Source: Pseudoalteromonas sp. T1lg88
Lineage (GTDB): Bacteria > Pseudomonadota > Gammaproteobacteria > Enterobacterales > Alteromonadaceae
Length of the DNA: 64,000 bases
Reading direction: 5' to 3'
NCBI RefSeq assembly: GCF_002964765.1
Contig: NZ_PQCF01000006.1
Coordinates: forward strand, 169,757 to 233,756
Shown here: positions 8,350 to 16,844 of the stretch, one piece after another
How the letters are laid out: the number at the start of each line of letters is the position of its first letter
Numbering within the stretch: the first letter of the stretch is position 1
Position numbers and translations under genes: made by a program
The notes under the pieces: model-generated
Database searches by the model: none
The model's input: only the letters and a program-made list of their open reading frames with translations
What the model was told of the DNA's origin: nothing

Positions 8350-9891
8350 TTAACGGCAATAACGTGCGAACAGGGCTGCCACAGTCGGTGCCGTCGGCTT
8401 ACCATGCTGCCAGTCGCCGCCTTCAACGCCACTACCGGCAATATCCATATGCACATAAGGCAATGGCTGATCGCTATCCAGGCCGTGCTTATCCAAGCCC
8501 GACACTATGGCGAGGAAAGCCATAGGGAACTGGTGACCACGAGCGGTAACCGCCGACGGTGCATTGTTGCTGGAAAGCAGATCATCGGCCTGAGTGCGCG
8601 GCTGCACAAAGTCATAGTCTTCACGACGCGAACGAGACACCTCGGCGCAATCAGCCCACAGGTCGCCATGCTCAACCAGCTGCTGCGATACCTTGGCGGC
8701 ACGTGCCGGACCATTTTCAACATAGGCGCTGTAAGGACCTACCGCACGGGCGGCATGACCGGTTAGCGTGGCCACGGTGAAAATCTCCGGATTCACTTCG
8801 TTTTTCGCCAGGTCTTTGGCTTCGCTTAACAGATCACCCATGGCCAGACGCCCTTCGGCATCCGTGTTACCTATGCGTACACGCACGCCTTCACGGCCGG
8901 TGATGATCTCATCGGGAACGAAACAATCAGAGCCGATGGAGTTACGCACCACGGCCAGGTAAGCTATAACCTTAACGCCTTTAGGCTGCGCTTCGGCCAC
9001 CGCCTTCATAAAACCGGCTACCGATGCGGCACCGCCCTTATCACGGCTCATACCGGCCATAAAACCGCCCACCTTCAGATCGGCACCACCTGTGTCATAG
9101 ACCAGGCCTTTACCCACGAAGATAAGGGTACGTTCAACGTCGCCCTCTGGCACATAGGCCAGTTTCACCACGCGCGGATGATGGCGCTCGACCGCGTAAG
9201 AGGCGCGGGCTACCGTGCTCAGCAGAGGGTAATCCTTGTCTATAGTGGCGATATCGCTGATCACCTCGGTGGTTACCTTAGTATTTTTAAATAGCTCCAC
9301 ACAGTAATCGGCAAAACGCGGTGGTGCCATGCGCTCAGGCTCGGTACCGCACAGGTCACGGGCGGCATACTGACCGGCGGCAACGGCATTCATCTGCTTC
9401 AGCTGCTCGTCATCGGCGCCAACAACGCCTATGGCTTGAATTGGAGAGATGGCTTCGCCGTGATACTCACGCGCTTCAAGAGGCTGCCATAGCGCCTGAT
9501 TAGCACCCAAAAAGGCCACTTCGCTGGCAAACTCATACCCAGCTAGCTCGCTGATACCAGACACATACAAGGCAGGCTTTACGGCACCGGCCTGCTTCGC
9601 CAGCTCAATACCGGCCTTGGCGGCGGCAAATACGCGGCGAACATCATCATAGTCACGAGTCAAAGGCCCGGTCGGAGCAATAATAAGACGCTGGCCCGGT
9701 GCCGCTTCAGATACCAAAAGCGTACATTGCTTACCAATGCGGCTGTCTACGGCACTACTTTGACGCACTTGGTCAAGGTAAGGCTGAGGTACTGAATCCA
9801 GATTGGCACTGATAATGATAAGCGCATCGAACTGGCCTTGGGCGTTTGCGGCATCAAGACCGGCGCAGGCGATAGCGTGGGCATAAGACAT
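8350..9891 (-). CDS. M17-family (leucyl aminopeptidase-related) metallopeptidase
   Basis: A 513-residue member of the leucine aminopeptidase family, which removes N-terminal residues from peptides with two divalent metals. The catalytic C-terminal half carries the metal-binding segments GKGLVYDTGGADLK and NTDAEGRL, in the order seen in PepA/PepB. The loop between metal ligands (GGFMAGMSRDKGGAA) departs from classical PepA, so this is a divergent subfamily and substrate preference cannot be read from sequence. No signal peptide, so cytoplasmic. Downstream of the CstA-type gene on the same strand, separated by a terminator-like hairpin that contains its ribosome binding site. Confidence 0.9.
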   Translation of the reverse strand: MSYAHAIACAGLDAANAQGQFDALIIISANLDSVPQPYLDQVRQSSAVDSRIGKQCTLLVSEAAPGQRLIIAPTGPLTRDYDDVRRVFAAAKAGIELAKQAGAVKPALYVSGISELAGYEFASEVAFLGANQALWQPLEAREYHGEAISPIQAIGVVGADDEQLKQMNAVAAGQYAARDLCGTEPERMAPPRFADYCVELFKNTKVTTEVISDIATIDKDYPLLSTVARASYAVERHHPRVVKLAYVPEGDVERTLIFVGKGLVYDTGGADLKVGGFMAGMSRDKGGAASVAGFMKAVAEAQPKGVKVIAYLAVVRNSIGSDCFVPDEIITGREGVRVRIGNTDAEGRLAMGDLLSEAKDLAKNEVNPEIFTVATLTGHAARAVGPYSAYVENGPARAAKVSQQLVEHGDLWADCAEVSRSRREDYDFVQPRTQADDLLSSNNAPSAVTARGHQFPMAFLAIVSGLDKHGLDSDQPLPYVHMDIAGSGVEGGDWQHGKPTAPTVAALFARYCR

Positions 9892-9925
9892 AAAAAAAGG
9901 TCCTAAATTTAAACAAAGGACCTTT
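9892..9925 (-). terminator. Terminator-like hairpin overlapping the ribosome binding site of the M17 gene
   Basis: On the minus strand an AAAGGTCC arm (complement of 9918-9925) pairs with GGACCTTT (9896-9903) and is followed by a run of seven T directly before the ATG at 9891. It should end the upstream cstA-type transcript. The 3' arm holds AGGA, the apparent ribosome binding site of the peptidase gene, so read-through RNA would have that site paired. Confidence 0.75.
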
Positions 9926-10006
9926 ATTATCGGTGATTTAGCGCCCCTTTACTACCGAGTGCAAGGCTTAGCAGCTCGGCCTGTAAAGGAGCTTGGCAAG
10001 CTTAGC

Positions 10007-11692
10007 TTACGACGAGGCTTTATTTGCCCGTTCATCGCGCCTGTGGGTGACTATGACCGACCAGGCTTCAAGCATAACCAGCACACTGACCACAAGCACT
10101 ATGGCATCCAGGCTGACCAGCAGCCAGTTGCCCTGCTCATAGTATTCGACCAGTTTAATCAAGCCGGCAAAGAAGGCCATGGTGAGTACGAAGACCATGG
10201 GGATCAGGGTATAAATGGCTGGGCGTCCCGCCTTGATCAGCATCACAGAAATCACCAACAGAGTAAGGCTGGCAAGGATCTGGTTGGTTGAACCAAACAA
10301 GGGCCAGATGATCATGCCACCGCTGCCCGATGAACCACCGGCGCCAAAGGCCAGCAGCAAACAGCAAGCCACGGCGACCAAGGTGGCAATAATGCCGTTT
10401 TTCAGCAGACCAAGGTTATAAATTTCGCCCCACTCCTGAATAATGTAGCGTTGCAGACGCACCCCAGAGTCCATGGTGGTACCGGCAAAGAGCACCACCA
10501 TCACAGCCAACAGGGTCGAGGCCACCTCGGTGGAGATCCCCCAGCCGCTTTCGATTAGATTGGCACCGCCGGTAATAAAGGCATTCACGCTACCGGCACC
10601 CAGGTGACTGTAGATCTCATGCCATTCCTCGGGCGACACCGCCAAGGCTACACCACTGACCGCCACTAAGGTGATCAGCGCCAAACAGCCCTCGCCCACA
10701 GCGCCGAGATAACCAACAAAGCGACCATCGGTTTCCTTATCCAGTTGTTTAGAGCTGGTTCCCGAGGAGACGATGCCGTGGAAGCCAGACACGGCACCAC
10801 AGGCTATGGTTACAAATAACAACGGAATAATACTCGGGGTATCGACCGCGGTTTGGGTGTTAAAGGCCGGCGCCGTGATATCCGGCATGGAAACAAACAC
10901 CGCACCGTAAAGCAGCACCAGACCTACCAGCAATTGCATGCCGTTGATAAAGTCGCGCGGTTGCAGCAACACCCACACCGGCAGCAAAGAAGCGATGGCG
11001 GCATAGATAAAGAGAATGATGATCCAGTTGGCCTTATCGGCCAGACCAAACATTTCCGTGGGCAGCGCCAGTGGCATAGAGCTGCCCATATAGATGGTGG
11101 CATAAAGCACCCCCACACCTATGGCGCACAGAGGAATAAGCGGCACCTTACGGTGCAGCAGCTGACCTATGATCAGCGCCACAACTATGGCCGACCAGGC
11201 CGGGAACACAGCGTTAGGTTGTGCCACAAAAGAGTTGGCGATCACCACCCCAAATACCGCATTCACCATCAGCAGCACCAGGAACACCACTATCATAAAT
11301 AATGAGCGGGTACGCTTACCGATCACCGACTCCGACAGCGCGCCCATGGACTTACCCTTATGGCGGGCACTGGCCCACAGGGCGCCCATATCGTGCACCC
11401 CGGCGAAGAAGATGGTACCAAATACCACCCACAGCACCGCCGGCACCCAGCCCCAGTACACGGCGATGGCCGGACCCACTATGGGCGCCGCCCCGGCTAC
11501 CGAGGTAAAATGGTGCCCCCAAAGAACCACCTTGTTGGTGGGCACATAATCTACACCGTCCTCTAGCTCGTGAGCTGGCGTTACAAACCTGTCATCCATG
11601 CGAAATATTTTTTCAGCGATAAACTTGGAATACACCAGCCAGCCAAATAACATGCCGACGATGCCAAGCAAGACAATAACAACCGATTGCAT
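10007..11692 (-). CDS. cstA: CstA-family carbon starvation / peptide or pyruvate transporter
   Basis: An integral membrane carrier of 561 residues with many hydrophobic segments. The CstA signature region is clear at the N-terminus (GWLVYSKFIAEKIF, then WGHHFTSVAGAAPIVGPAIA and GVHDMGALWAS), and FHGIVSSGTSSKQL follows mid-protein. E. coli CstA and BtsT are about 700 residues; this is a shorter member. Family proteins import peptides or pyruvate when carbon is limiting. The symbol is by family; the actual substrate is not determined. It precedes the M17 peptidase on the same strand, which fits peptide use. Confidence 0.9.
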   Translation of the reverse strand: MQSVVIVLLGIVGMLFGWLVYSKFIAEKIFRMDDRFVTPAHELEDGVDYVPTNKVVLWGHHFTSVAGAAPIVGPAIAVYWGWVPAVLWVVFGTIFFAGVHDMGALWASARHKGKSMGALSESVIGKRTRSLFMIVVFLVLLMVNAVFGVVIANSFVAQPNAVFPAWSAIVVALIIGQLLHRKVPLIPLCAIGVGVLYATIYMGSSMPLALPTEMFGLADKANWIIILFIYAAIASLLPVWVLLQPRDFINGMQLLVGLVLLYGAVFVSMPDITAPAFNTQTAVDTPSIIPLLFVTIACGAVSGFHGIVSSGTSSKQLDKETDGRFVGYLGAVGEGCLALITLVAVSGVALAVSPEEWHEIYSHLGAGSVNAFITGGANLIESGWGISTEVASTLLAVMVVLFAGTTMDSGVRLQRYIIQEWGEIYNLGLLKNGIIATLVAVACCLLLAFGAGGSSGSGGMIIWPLFGSTNQILASLTLLVISVMLIKAGRPAIYTLIPMVFVLTMAFFAGLIKLVEYYEQGNWLLVSLDAIVLVVSVLVMLEAWSVIVTHRRDERANKASS

Positions 11693-11801
11693 AGTCTTCT
11701 CTCTTTGGTTTTTGTAGTCATTAAGTATTGCAACGCACGAGCGCGTTTACGCAAAAGCCCAGATTCACCTTATCAGCATAGTGTAAAAATTCACTGGTGC
11801 T

Positions 11802-12860
11802 TTAGTCTAAGATGCTCAGTTGCTGCACATCGGCTTGCTCGCTGTCTATGCCCACGCCTAATCCCAGCAGCCTCACTTCCGGGGTTACGCCCCTTTCATA
11901 GGCCTTGGCCAGCAAGGCATTGAATACCTCTATACTCAGGCTGCGACCGCTCTGATCCGCCGTGGTGACATGAAAGTCGGCGAACTTCACCTTAACCGAA
12001 AGTTTATTGATGCGCTGGTGTAGCTGCTGCCTGTCCAATCGCATGATGAGTTCTTCGAGCAAGGCAGGCAGGGCTTGCTGGCACTGGGCCAAGGTTATTT
12101 TGTTGTATTCGTAAGTGTGTTCCACGCTGAGGGATTTGCGCACCCGCTCGGTGCTCACTGCGCCGATGACCTGACCGGCACATTTTTGATATAAGGAAGC
12201 ACCGAAATTCCCCAAATGTTGCTGCATCCAGGTCATACCCTTATCCAGCACATCCTGACCTTTAAACAACCCCTGGGCGTGCAGTTTTTCTATGGTGACC
12301 TTGCCCACTCCGGGGATTTTTTTAAGGTCTAGCGCCGCTAAAAACGCCGGCACCTGATCCGGGGTGATCACACATTGGCCATTGGGTTTGTTTTCGTCGC
12401 TGGCAATTTTGGCAATAAACTTGATGGGTGCTATGCCCGCAGATGCCGTCAGCCCGGTTTCGGCCTGAATTTCCCGCCTGATTCGTTCGGCAATCAAGGT
12501 GGCACTGCCCTGGCAAGCCTGAGCGTCGGTGACATCGAGATAAGCCTCGTCCAACGACAGGGGCTCAATCAGCTCGGTATAACGGCGAAAAATCGTGCGA
12601 ATCTGCTGCGACACCTCTTTGTACACCTGCATGCGCCCGGGCACTATTACCAGCTCAGGGCAAAGCTGCTTGGCATGATAGTTGGACATGGCCGAACGCA
12701 CCCCGTATTGGCGGGCGATATAATTGGCGGTGGACAGCACCCCACGACGACTCTTGCCACCAATAGCCAAAGGCACTGTGGCAAGCTTAGGGTTATCGCG
12801 CATTTCCACTGCAGCATAAAAGCAATCCATATCGATATGGATAAATTTCTTCATGACCAT
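11802..12860 (-). CDS. dinB: DNA polymerase IV (Y-family translesion polymerase)
   Basis: An error-prone polymerase that extends mispaired or damaged primers. Characteristic segments are HIDMDCFYAAVE (metal-binding Asp), the fingers region STANYIARQYGVRSAMS, PLSLDEAYLDVT (catalytic Asp-Glu) and the helix-hairpin-helix KKIPGVGKVTIEKL. The 352-residue length is standard. Two adjacent Met codons (12860 and 12854) could start it, neither with a clear ribosome binding site; the shorter one aligns best with E. coli MRKIIHVDMDCF. No good beta-clamp motif was verified at the C-terminus, although LQQ-type residues (VQQLSILD) are there. Confidence 0.95.
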   Translation of the reverse strand: MVMKKFIHIDMDCFYAAVEMRDNPKLATVPLAIGGKSRRGVLSTANYIARQYGVRSAMSNYHAKQLCPELVIVPGRMQVYKEVSQQIRTIFRRYTELIEPLSLDEAYLDVTDAQACQGSATLIAERIRREIQAETGLTASAGIAPIKFIAKIASDENKPNGQCVITPDQVPAFLAALDLKKIPGVGKVTIEKLHAQGLFKGQDVLDKGMTWMQQHLGNFGASLYQKCAGQVIGAVSTERVRKSLSVEHTYEYNKITLAQCQQALPALLEELIMRLDRQQLHQRINKLSVKVKFADFHVTTADQSGRSLSIEVFNALLAKAYERGVTPEVRLLGLGVGIDSEQADVQQLSILD

Positions 12861-12917
12861 AAGAGAAGAAGATTGTTTTGCCTATCTTCGCAGATATGAA
12901 ATTATAAGGCCACAAAA

Positions 12918-12938
12918 ATACTGTATAAAATACTGTAT
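12918..12938. promoter_or_regulatory. Tandem ATACTGTAT direct repeat upstream of dinB (possible damage-response operator)
   Basis: Two 9-bp copies of ATACTGTAT lie 12 bp apart, about 58 bp ahead of dinB. Each resembles a LexA half-site (CTGTATAT), but they are direct rather than inverted, so a classical CTG-N10-CAG box is not formed. Regulation by LexA is only a possibility. Confidence 0.3.
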
Positions 12939-12984
12939 GAACTAATGAATAGCGTTACGTTTCAACTAAGATTTTAGGTTGGCA

Positions 12985-13009
12985 TAAAAAAACCGGCCAG
13001 GGCCGGTTC
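12985..13009 (-). terminator. Rho-independent terminator of the lipoprotein gene
   Basis: On the minus strand AACCGGCC-CTG-GGCCGGTT is followed by a T run, 20 bases after the stop of the gene at 13029. Confidence 0.9.
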
Positions 13010-13028
13010 TTATACTCGTTGTCTCAGC

Positions 13029-13694
13029 TTAGAAATGCTTACTAGACTTGGCCCACTTGGCAATATCACTGCCAAGAGTATTTACTGTGTGTGCTAACAC
13101 AGAGCAAGAGCCCTTAAAGCCACCTAAGAAACCACCGGCCGAATTACGCGTTTTGCTGGTGCTGTCGACCACCTTGCCATCGATCATCAGTTTTGCCGAT
13201 ACCGAGGCCGATTTACGGTGACCAATAAAGGCATTACCGCCACTGTACACATTATCTATGCTCAATTGCAGTACCTTACCGCTTTGTGGCAATTCCCCTT
13301 GAACTTGCTTAATTGCCAGACGCTGCGCCTTGGCATACTTCACCAAAGAATCTGAAAACTGATTACCCAACTGGTAACACTCGTTTCTAACGTTGTCGGC
13401 AATAACATTGGGCTGTGAATAAGGCACATTGGCTAGGATATAGATCACCTCGTCACCTTGCGCAGACTTTGGTGCCTTGGCAAGGTTCGCTTTGCTAACC
13501 GAGTCCTGTTGAGGTGCTTGAGCAGAAGCTGGCGCAGCAGCCGGGGCTGTATGTGTTGTTGCCTTGCTCGCTTCAGCACTGCTCACTGCGGCATTGTTAG
13601 TTTGCAGGTTAGATGGGCTTGCAGTGGTGTTATTATCGGTCGAATTACAGCCGCTTAGGGCTAATGCAGTTAATGCGATAAGTGGATATTTCAT
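13029..13694 (-). CDS. Lipoprotein of unknown function
   Basis: A 221-residue predicted lipoprotein: a short signal peptide ends in the lipobox LSGC (Cys 16), then a low-complexity Ser/Thr/Ala/Gln linker (residues about 17-75), then a folded domain. The folded part includes two or more Cys (NECYQLG, KGSCSVL) and a Gly-rich NSAGGFLGGFKG stretch. No family recognised. A strong terminator follows, and it has its own intergenic region upstream, so it is probably a single-gene unit. Confidence 0.8.
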   Translation of the reverse strand: MKYPLIALTALALSGCNSTDNNTTASPSNLQTNNAAVSSAEASKATTHTAPAAAPASAQAPQQDSVSKANLAKAPKSAQGDEVIYILANVPYSQPNVIADNVRNECYQLGNQFSDSLVKYAKAQRLAIKQVQGELPQSGKVLQLSIDNVYSGGNAFIGHRKSASVSAKLMIDGKVVDSTSKTRNSAGGFLGGFKGSCSVLAHTVNTLGSDIAKWAKSSKHF

Positions 13695-14038
13695 GTTAAC
13701 TCCCTTTATTATTGTTGTAAGCCGGATATTGTTACAGGGATGTAACTAATTGTAAAACCCATCTTATAGATGAAATGAAATTATTCGCGACTCCCTCCTT
13801 CCTGATTAGATAATTTTCTTCAGTAACAATGAGGTAAAACAGGTATTCATATTGGGATTCCCTTCACCTAATTGTTCAAATAACAACCTTCATACATCCC
13901 TTAGAAAAACGGTGACTCCCGGCACAACTGTTATACTTAATGCAATAGATAATAAGGGTGTGGACACGCCCCTTACACTGGGTATTGTCAGCACCGCCAT
14001 GGCCAATCATCTTCACGCTTTTGGAAGGAGTGGCAGCT
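13695..14038. other. Intergenic region between two divergent genes
   Basis: 344 bases with no convincing gene. It must hold both promoters for the divergent lipoprotein and binding-protein genes. The ribosome binding site GGAAGGAG (14023-14030) of the right-hand gene is very strong. No operator was recognised. Confidence 0.6.
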
Positions 14039-15361
14039 ATGTTAAAACGTGTCTTACACTGGGCTTGGGTCGCACTTCTTGTCGCCCTGCCTCTAACTGG
14101 ATTTACCGCCACATCAACCTGGAAGATTGCCTCGCTGGAATGGCCTCCCTATGCCAGCGAGCATATGGACAATGGCGGCGATGCCATTGCCTCACTGCGC
14201 GACCTGCTGGCGCCTCATGATATTGCCATCGAAGTTGATTATCTGCCCTGGGAGCAGGCCCAGCTAAGGGCGGCTGCAGGCGAATACGTCGGCTATTTCC
14301 CGGCCTGGCCCTCTGAGGTACGCAGCGGTTTTATCGCTTCTGCACCGCTTGGCTTTTCTCACCTTGGCATACTCGGTAAAAGCGACAACGACCTGGATTA
14401 TCGCAACCTTATCCACCTGTTTGAGCAATATAAGGTGGGGGTAGTTGCCAGCTATGTGTATCCCACCAACATACAAAATGTACTCGACGCCTACGGAGAA
14501 ACCCTGCACTACGCCAGCTCGGAGCGGGAATTGGTGAATATGCTCAACAGGGGCAGCGTCGATTTAATCCTGGCAAGCCCGGAAGTTGTAGGTCACTTCT
14601 CGCCAAGCAAACGGGCAAAAAAACTCAAAATGGTCACCCAGTTTGCCGATATTCCCCTGGTGTTGGCACTTAAACAAAACGACACCAATCGCGCTCGCAA
14701 GGGCTTCTTGGATGACCTGCTCCAGCGTCACCTGCATAGCAATACCGCCTTTACCCGGCCAACGCATCTGGTTGGCACCTATATCAATACCCCAGGCGTT
14801 GAGCCCTTTATCCATTTTATTGAACAGATCTACGCCGAGCTTGGCATCAGTTTAAAACTGGAAGCGGTTCCGGCTCGCCGTGGTTTGGTACTGCTCAATG
14901 CCGGACTGAGTGATCTTGATGTAGTGCGAGTAGCGGCAAATATGGCCAGGTTTAAGAATGTGCGTGTGGTTGAGCCCACGCTGGCACTTGGAGAGCACAT
15001 CTTGTTGTGTGACAAGGCGGTCCCTTGTAATTTGGCGGCCTTAAGTAAGCCGAGCAACAAAATACTGGTGACTCGGGGAGCCTTAGAGTCCCTGACCAAC
15101 TTTGATATCAAGGCCAAGCTGATGTTTAACGAAAAGCTCAGGCGTACGCCCGAATTGTTAAAACGCTATGAATTTGAATATGCGATATTTTCTACTGTGT
15201 TTGGTGATGGCCAGCAATACGCGAATGACTTTAATATCTTGCCGTTGCGGCGGTTTCGCCTTAATCATGTGGTTAATCGCCGGCTCGACCCCTTGGTCCC
15301 CGAGCTACAAAGAACGATTCAGGCCAAGTTAGACGACTTTACCCCAAACAGTGTGCATTAA
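14039..15361 (+). CDS. Secreted protein with two tandem family-3 solute-binding domains
   Basis: A 440-residue exported protein. The start is placed at the ATG at 14039 because it has an excellent ribosome binding site 8 bases upstream and gives a clean signal peptide (MLKRVLHWAWVALLVALPLTG ... ), whereas the longer frame starting upstream does not. The mature part contains two regions resembling ABC-type amino acid binding domains: residues about 25-245 (starting WKIASLEWPPYAS, ending at the LQRHLHS hinge) and about 255-435. No permease or ATPase gene is nearby, so a sensing or scavenging role is as possible as transport. The ligand is unknown. Confidence 0.75.
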   Translation: MLKRVLHWAWVALLVALPLTGFTATSTWKIASLEWPPYASEHMDNGGDAIASLRDLLAPHDIAIEVDYLPWEQAQLRAAAGEYVGYFPAWPSEVRSGFIASAPLGFSHLGILGKSDNDLDYRNLIHLFEQYKVGVVASYVYPTNIQNVLDAYGETLHYASSERELVNMLNRGSVDLILASPEVVGHFSPSKRAKKLKMVTQFADIPLVLALKQNDTNRARKGFLDDLLQRHLHSNTAFTRPTHLVGTYINTPGVEPFIHFIEQIYAELGISLKLEAVPARRGLVLLNAGLSDLDVVRVAANMARFKNVRVVEPTLALGEHILLCDKAVPCNLAALSKPSNKILVTRGALESLTNFDIKAKLMFNEKLRRTPELLKRYEFEYAIFSTVFGDGQQYANDFNILPLRRFRLNHVVNRRLDPLVPELQRTIQAKLDDFTPNSVH

Positions 15362-15528
15362 GACTTATTTTGCTTTTTCTTGGAGCGTTTAAACAGGCCT
15401 AACCAAAATGCGCCTTCTAAAAATGCGCCGACGATCAATAAGGCCAACACTCCTTTTTCGGCGCCTATGGCATAACAAATCAGTGCCAGCGGCAAGGCCC
15501 ATAGCCAAAGGTATTTACGTACACTCAT
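15358..15528 (-). CDS. Small membrane protein, unknown
   Basis: A 56-residue protein with two hydrophobic segments (LWLWALPLALICYAIG and VLALLIVGAFLEGAFWLGLF) and a basic C-terminal tail. The start at MSVRKYLW is preferred because AGGGAT lies just upstream; an in-frame Met at 15585 would add 19 polar residues. The last four bases overlap the convergent upstream gene. No family recognised. Confidence 0.6.
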   Translation of the reverse strand: MSVRKYLWLWALPLALICYAIGAEKGVLALLIVGAFLEGAFWLGLFKRSKKKQNKS

Positions 15529-15685
15529 CGCCCAATCCCTATCTAGTTGATGGCCTAGGCTATCTAACTTAGCGATATTGAACAAGAATTGTGCAACATA
15601 AAAGTGTAAGCATGTATTACCAGGAGAGGTTGCTGAGGTACCCTGATGTTGGCATGGGCCTCACCGTTAACAACCAGCTCCCCTT

Positions 15686-16462
15686 CTAGTCACTACCACT
15701 GGCTGCAGACAGCTCCTGCCGCAACCGGGACACGGTAAGCTCCGGGTCTTGTTGCCAACGGTGTAACATATAACTGAAGGTCCAGATATCCCGGTCTAAT
15801 GCCGCCGCTGGCAGCAGGAGATGGTATCCGGTCAATAGCTTTAGGTTGTTCATCCTATTCGCAAACATGGCCAATAACCCAGTATATTTGCAGCCAGCCT
15901 CGCTCACATAATCGGTGTCTTCCACCAGCCAGTGCGGTGGACATTCCTTGCCATCCTGGCAATAAGCCTTGATCGCCTGCATCAAAAAGTGGCGCTGCTC
16001 TACCAGCAAACGCCCGGCCAGGCGCGGCGACAGTCGCTGTAAGAATTTGTCTTCATCACGCAGGCAAATGCCTATCACATTAAGATCTAACACCTCGCCC
16101 TGGCGGTGTACCTGCACCACGCCGACCCGGGCCAGATTACTCACAGCTAACTGCCAGCAACCGTATTTATGGTTATAACTGAGCTTATCCTTATCGAGAT
16201 AAATGCTGTAAAAGGGCTCGCGTAATTTCAAAAAGCCCACCAGCACGCCCACCAAGGAGGCGCTGAGAATAAAGATCTCCGCCAGCAAGACCTCTCCGGG
16301 GCGAAACTTGATCACCGCCACCAGCACAAGTAATACACCAGCGCTGATCAGCAAGGTTTGCGCACCATAACGTGCCCCCTGGGCTCTTATCTTGGCGCCC
16401 TGATAGCCATTATTTTCCCCCATGCGCTCACCTTGATGTTGTGGCGAAGAATTGTGCGTCAT
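15686..16462 (-). CDS. DUF2982-like membrane protein
   Basis: A 258-residue protein with two transmembrane segments near residues 36-52 and 58-78, followed by a cytoplasmic-type domain (YSIYLDKDKLSYNHKYGCWQLAVSNL and onward). The arrangement and the YxHxYGxWxL pattern recall the DUF2982 family of Shewanella and Vibrio; the assignment is from memory of the pattern and is moderate. Met codons at residues 1 and 14 are both possible starts. Function unknown. Confidence 0.65.
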   Translation of the reverse strand: MTHNSSPQHQGERMGENNGYQGAKIRAQGARYGAQTLLISAGVLLVLVAVIKFRPGEVLLAEIFILSASLVGVLVGFLKLREPFYSIYLDKDKLSYNHKYGCWQLAVSNLARVGVVQVHRQGEVLDLNVIGICLRDEDKFLQRLSPRLAGRLLVEQRHFLMQAIKAYCQDGKECPPHWLVEDTDYVSEAGCKYTGLLAMFANRMNNLKLLTGYHLLLPAAALDRDIWTFSYMLHRWQQDPELTVSRLRQELSAASGSD

Positions 16463-16502
16463 AACTCGCCCCTACTTCTATACTCTACCTTGAGTGTAGA
16501 TA

Positions 16503-16664
16503 ATACCAATTCACTTAAATAGCTAATCATTCTAGCGGGCTAAATATCGTGCTAACCGCGTTGGAATTTTTCTTTGTAGCATAACTACATAAGAAAAACT
16601 CCGCCTTGTTATCACATCATTTATCCAGCGCTATATATGATCACATACTTAACAGAATTGGTAT
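16503..16664 (+). repeat. 162-bp palindromic repeat element, copy 1
   Basis: Ends are perfect 10-bp inverted repeats, ATACCAATTC / GAATTGGTAT, and the whole element is an imperfect palindrome with a central hairpin around TTGTAGCATAACTACAT. A second copy of equal length and the same orientation lies at 50498-50659, with only scattered base differences. It has no open reading frame. This is a non-autonomous, MITE-like dispersed element. The rest of the intergenic region (16463-16844) contains the upstream region of the RND operon. Confidence 0.9.
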
Positions 16665-16844
16665 AAAGATGCGCGGCAATGGCTAGTTGCCTTTGTTGTT
16701 CTTGTTTTGTGAACAAAAACTGTAATTTTTCATCACAAAATCGTTATTTTCGGTTAACACACAAAAATACAGGATTGGCGGTCTATGTGTATGCCGACAA
16801 ATTCGTAAACTATCTTCGGGCTAAAACAACAAAAGGCATCATCA

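Noticed and set aside
10853..11302. A 149-codon plus-strand frame inside the CstA-type gene
   Set aside because: Very His/Gln/Arg-rich translation typical of the complement of a membrane-protein gene; no ribosome binding site.
13958..14038. Upstream extension of the double binding-domain protein
   Set aside because: The extra residues destroy the signal peptide and a much better ribosome binding site lies at 14023-14030.
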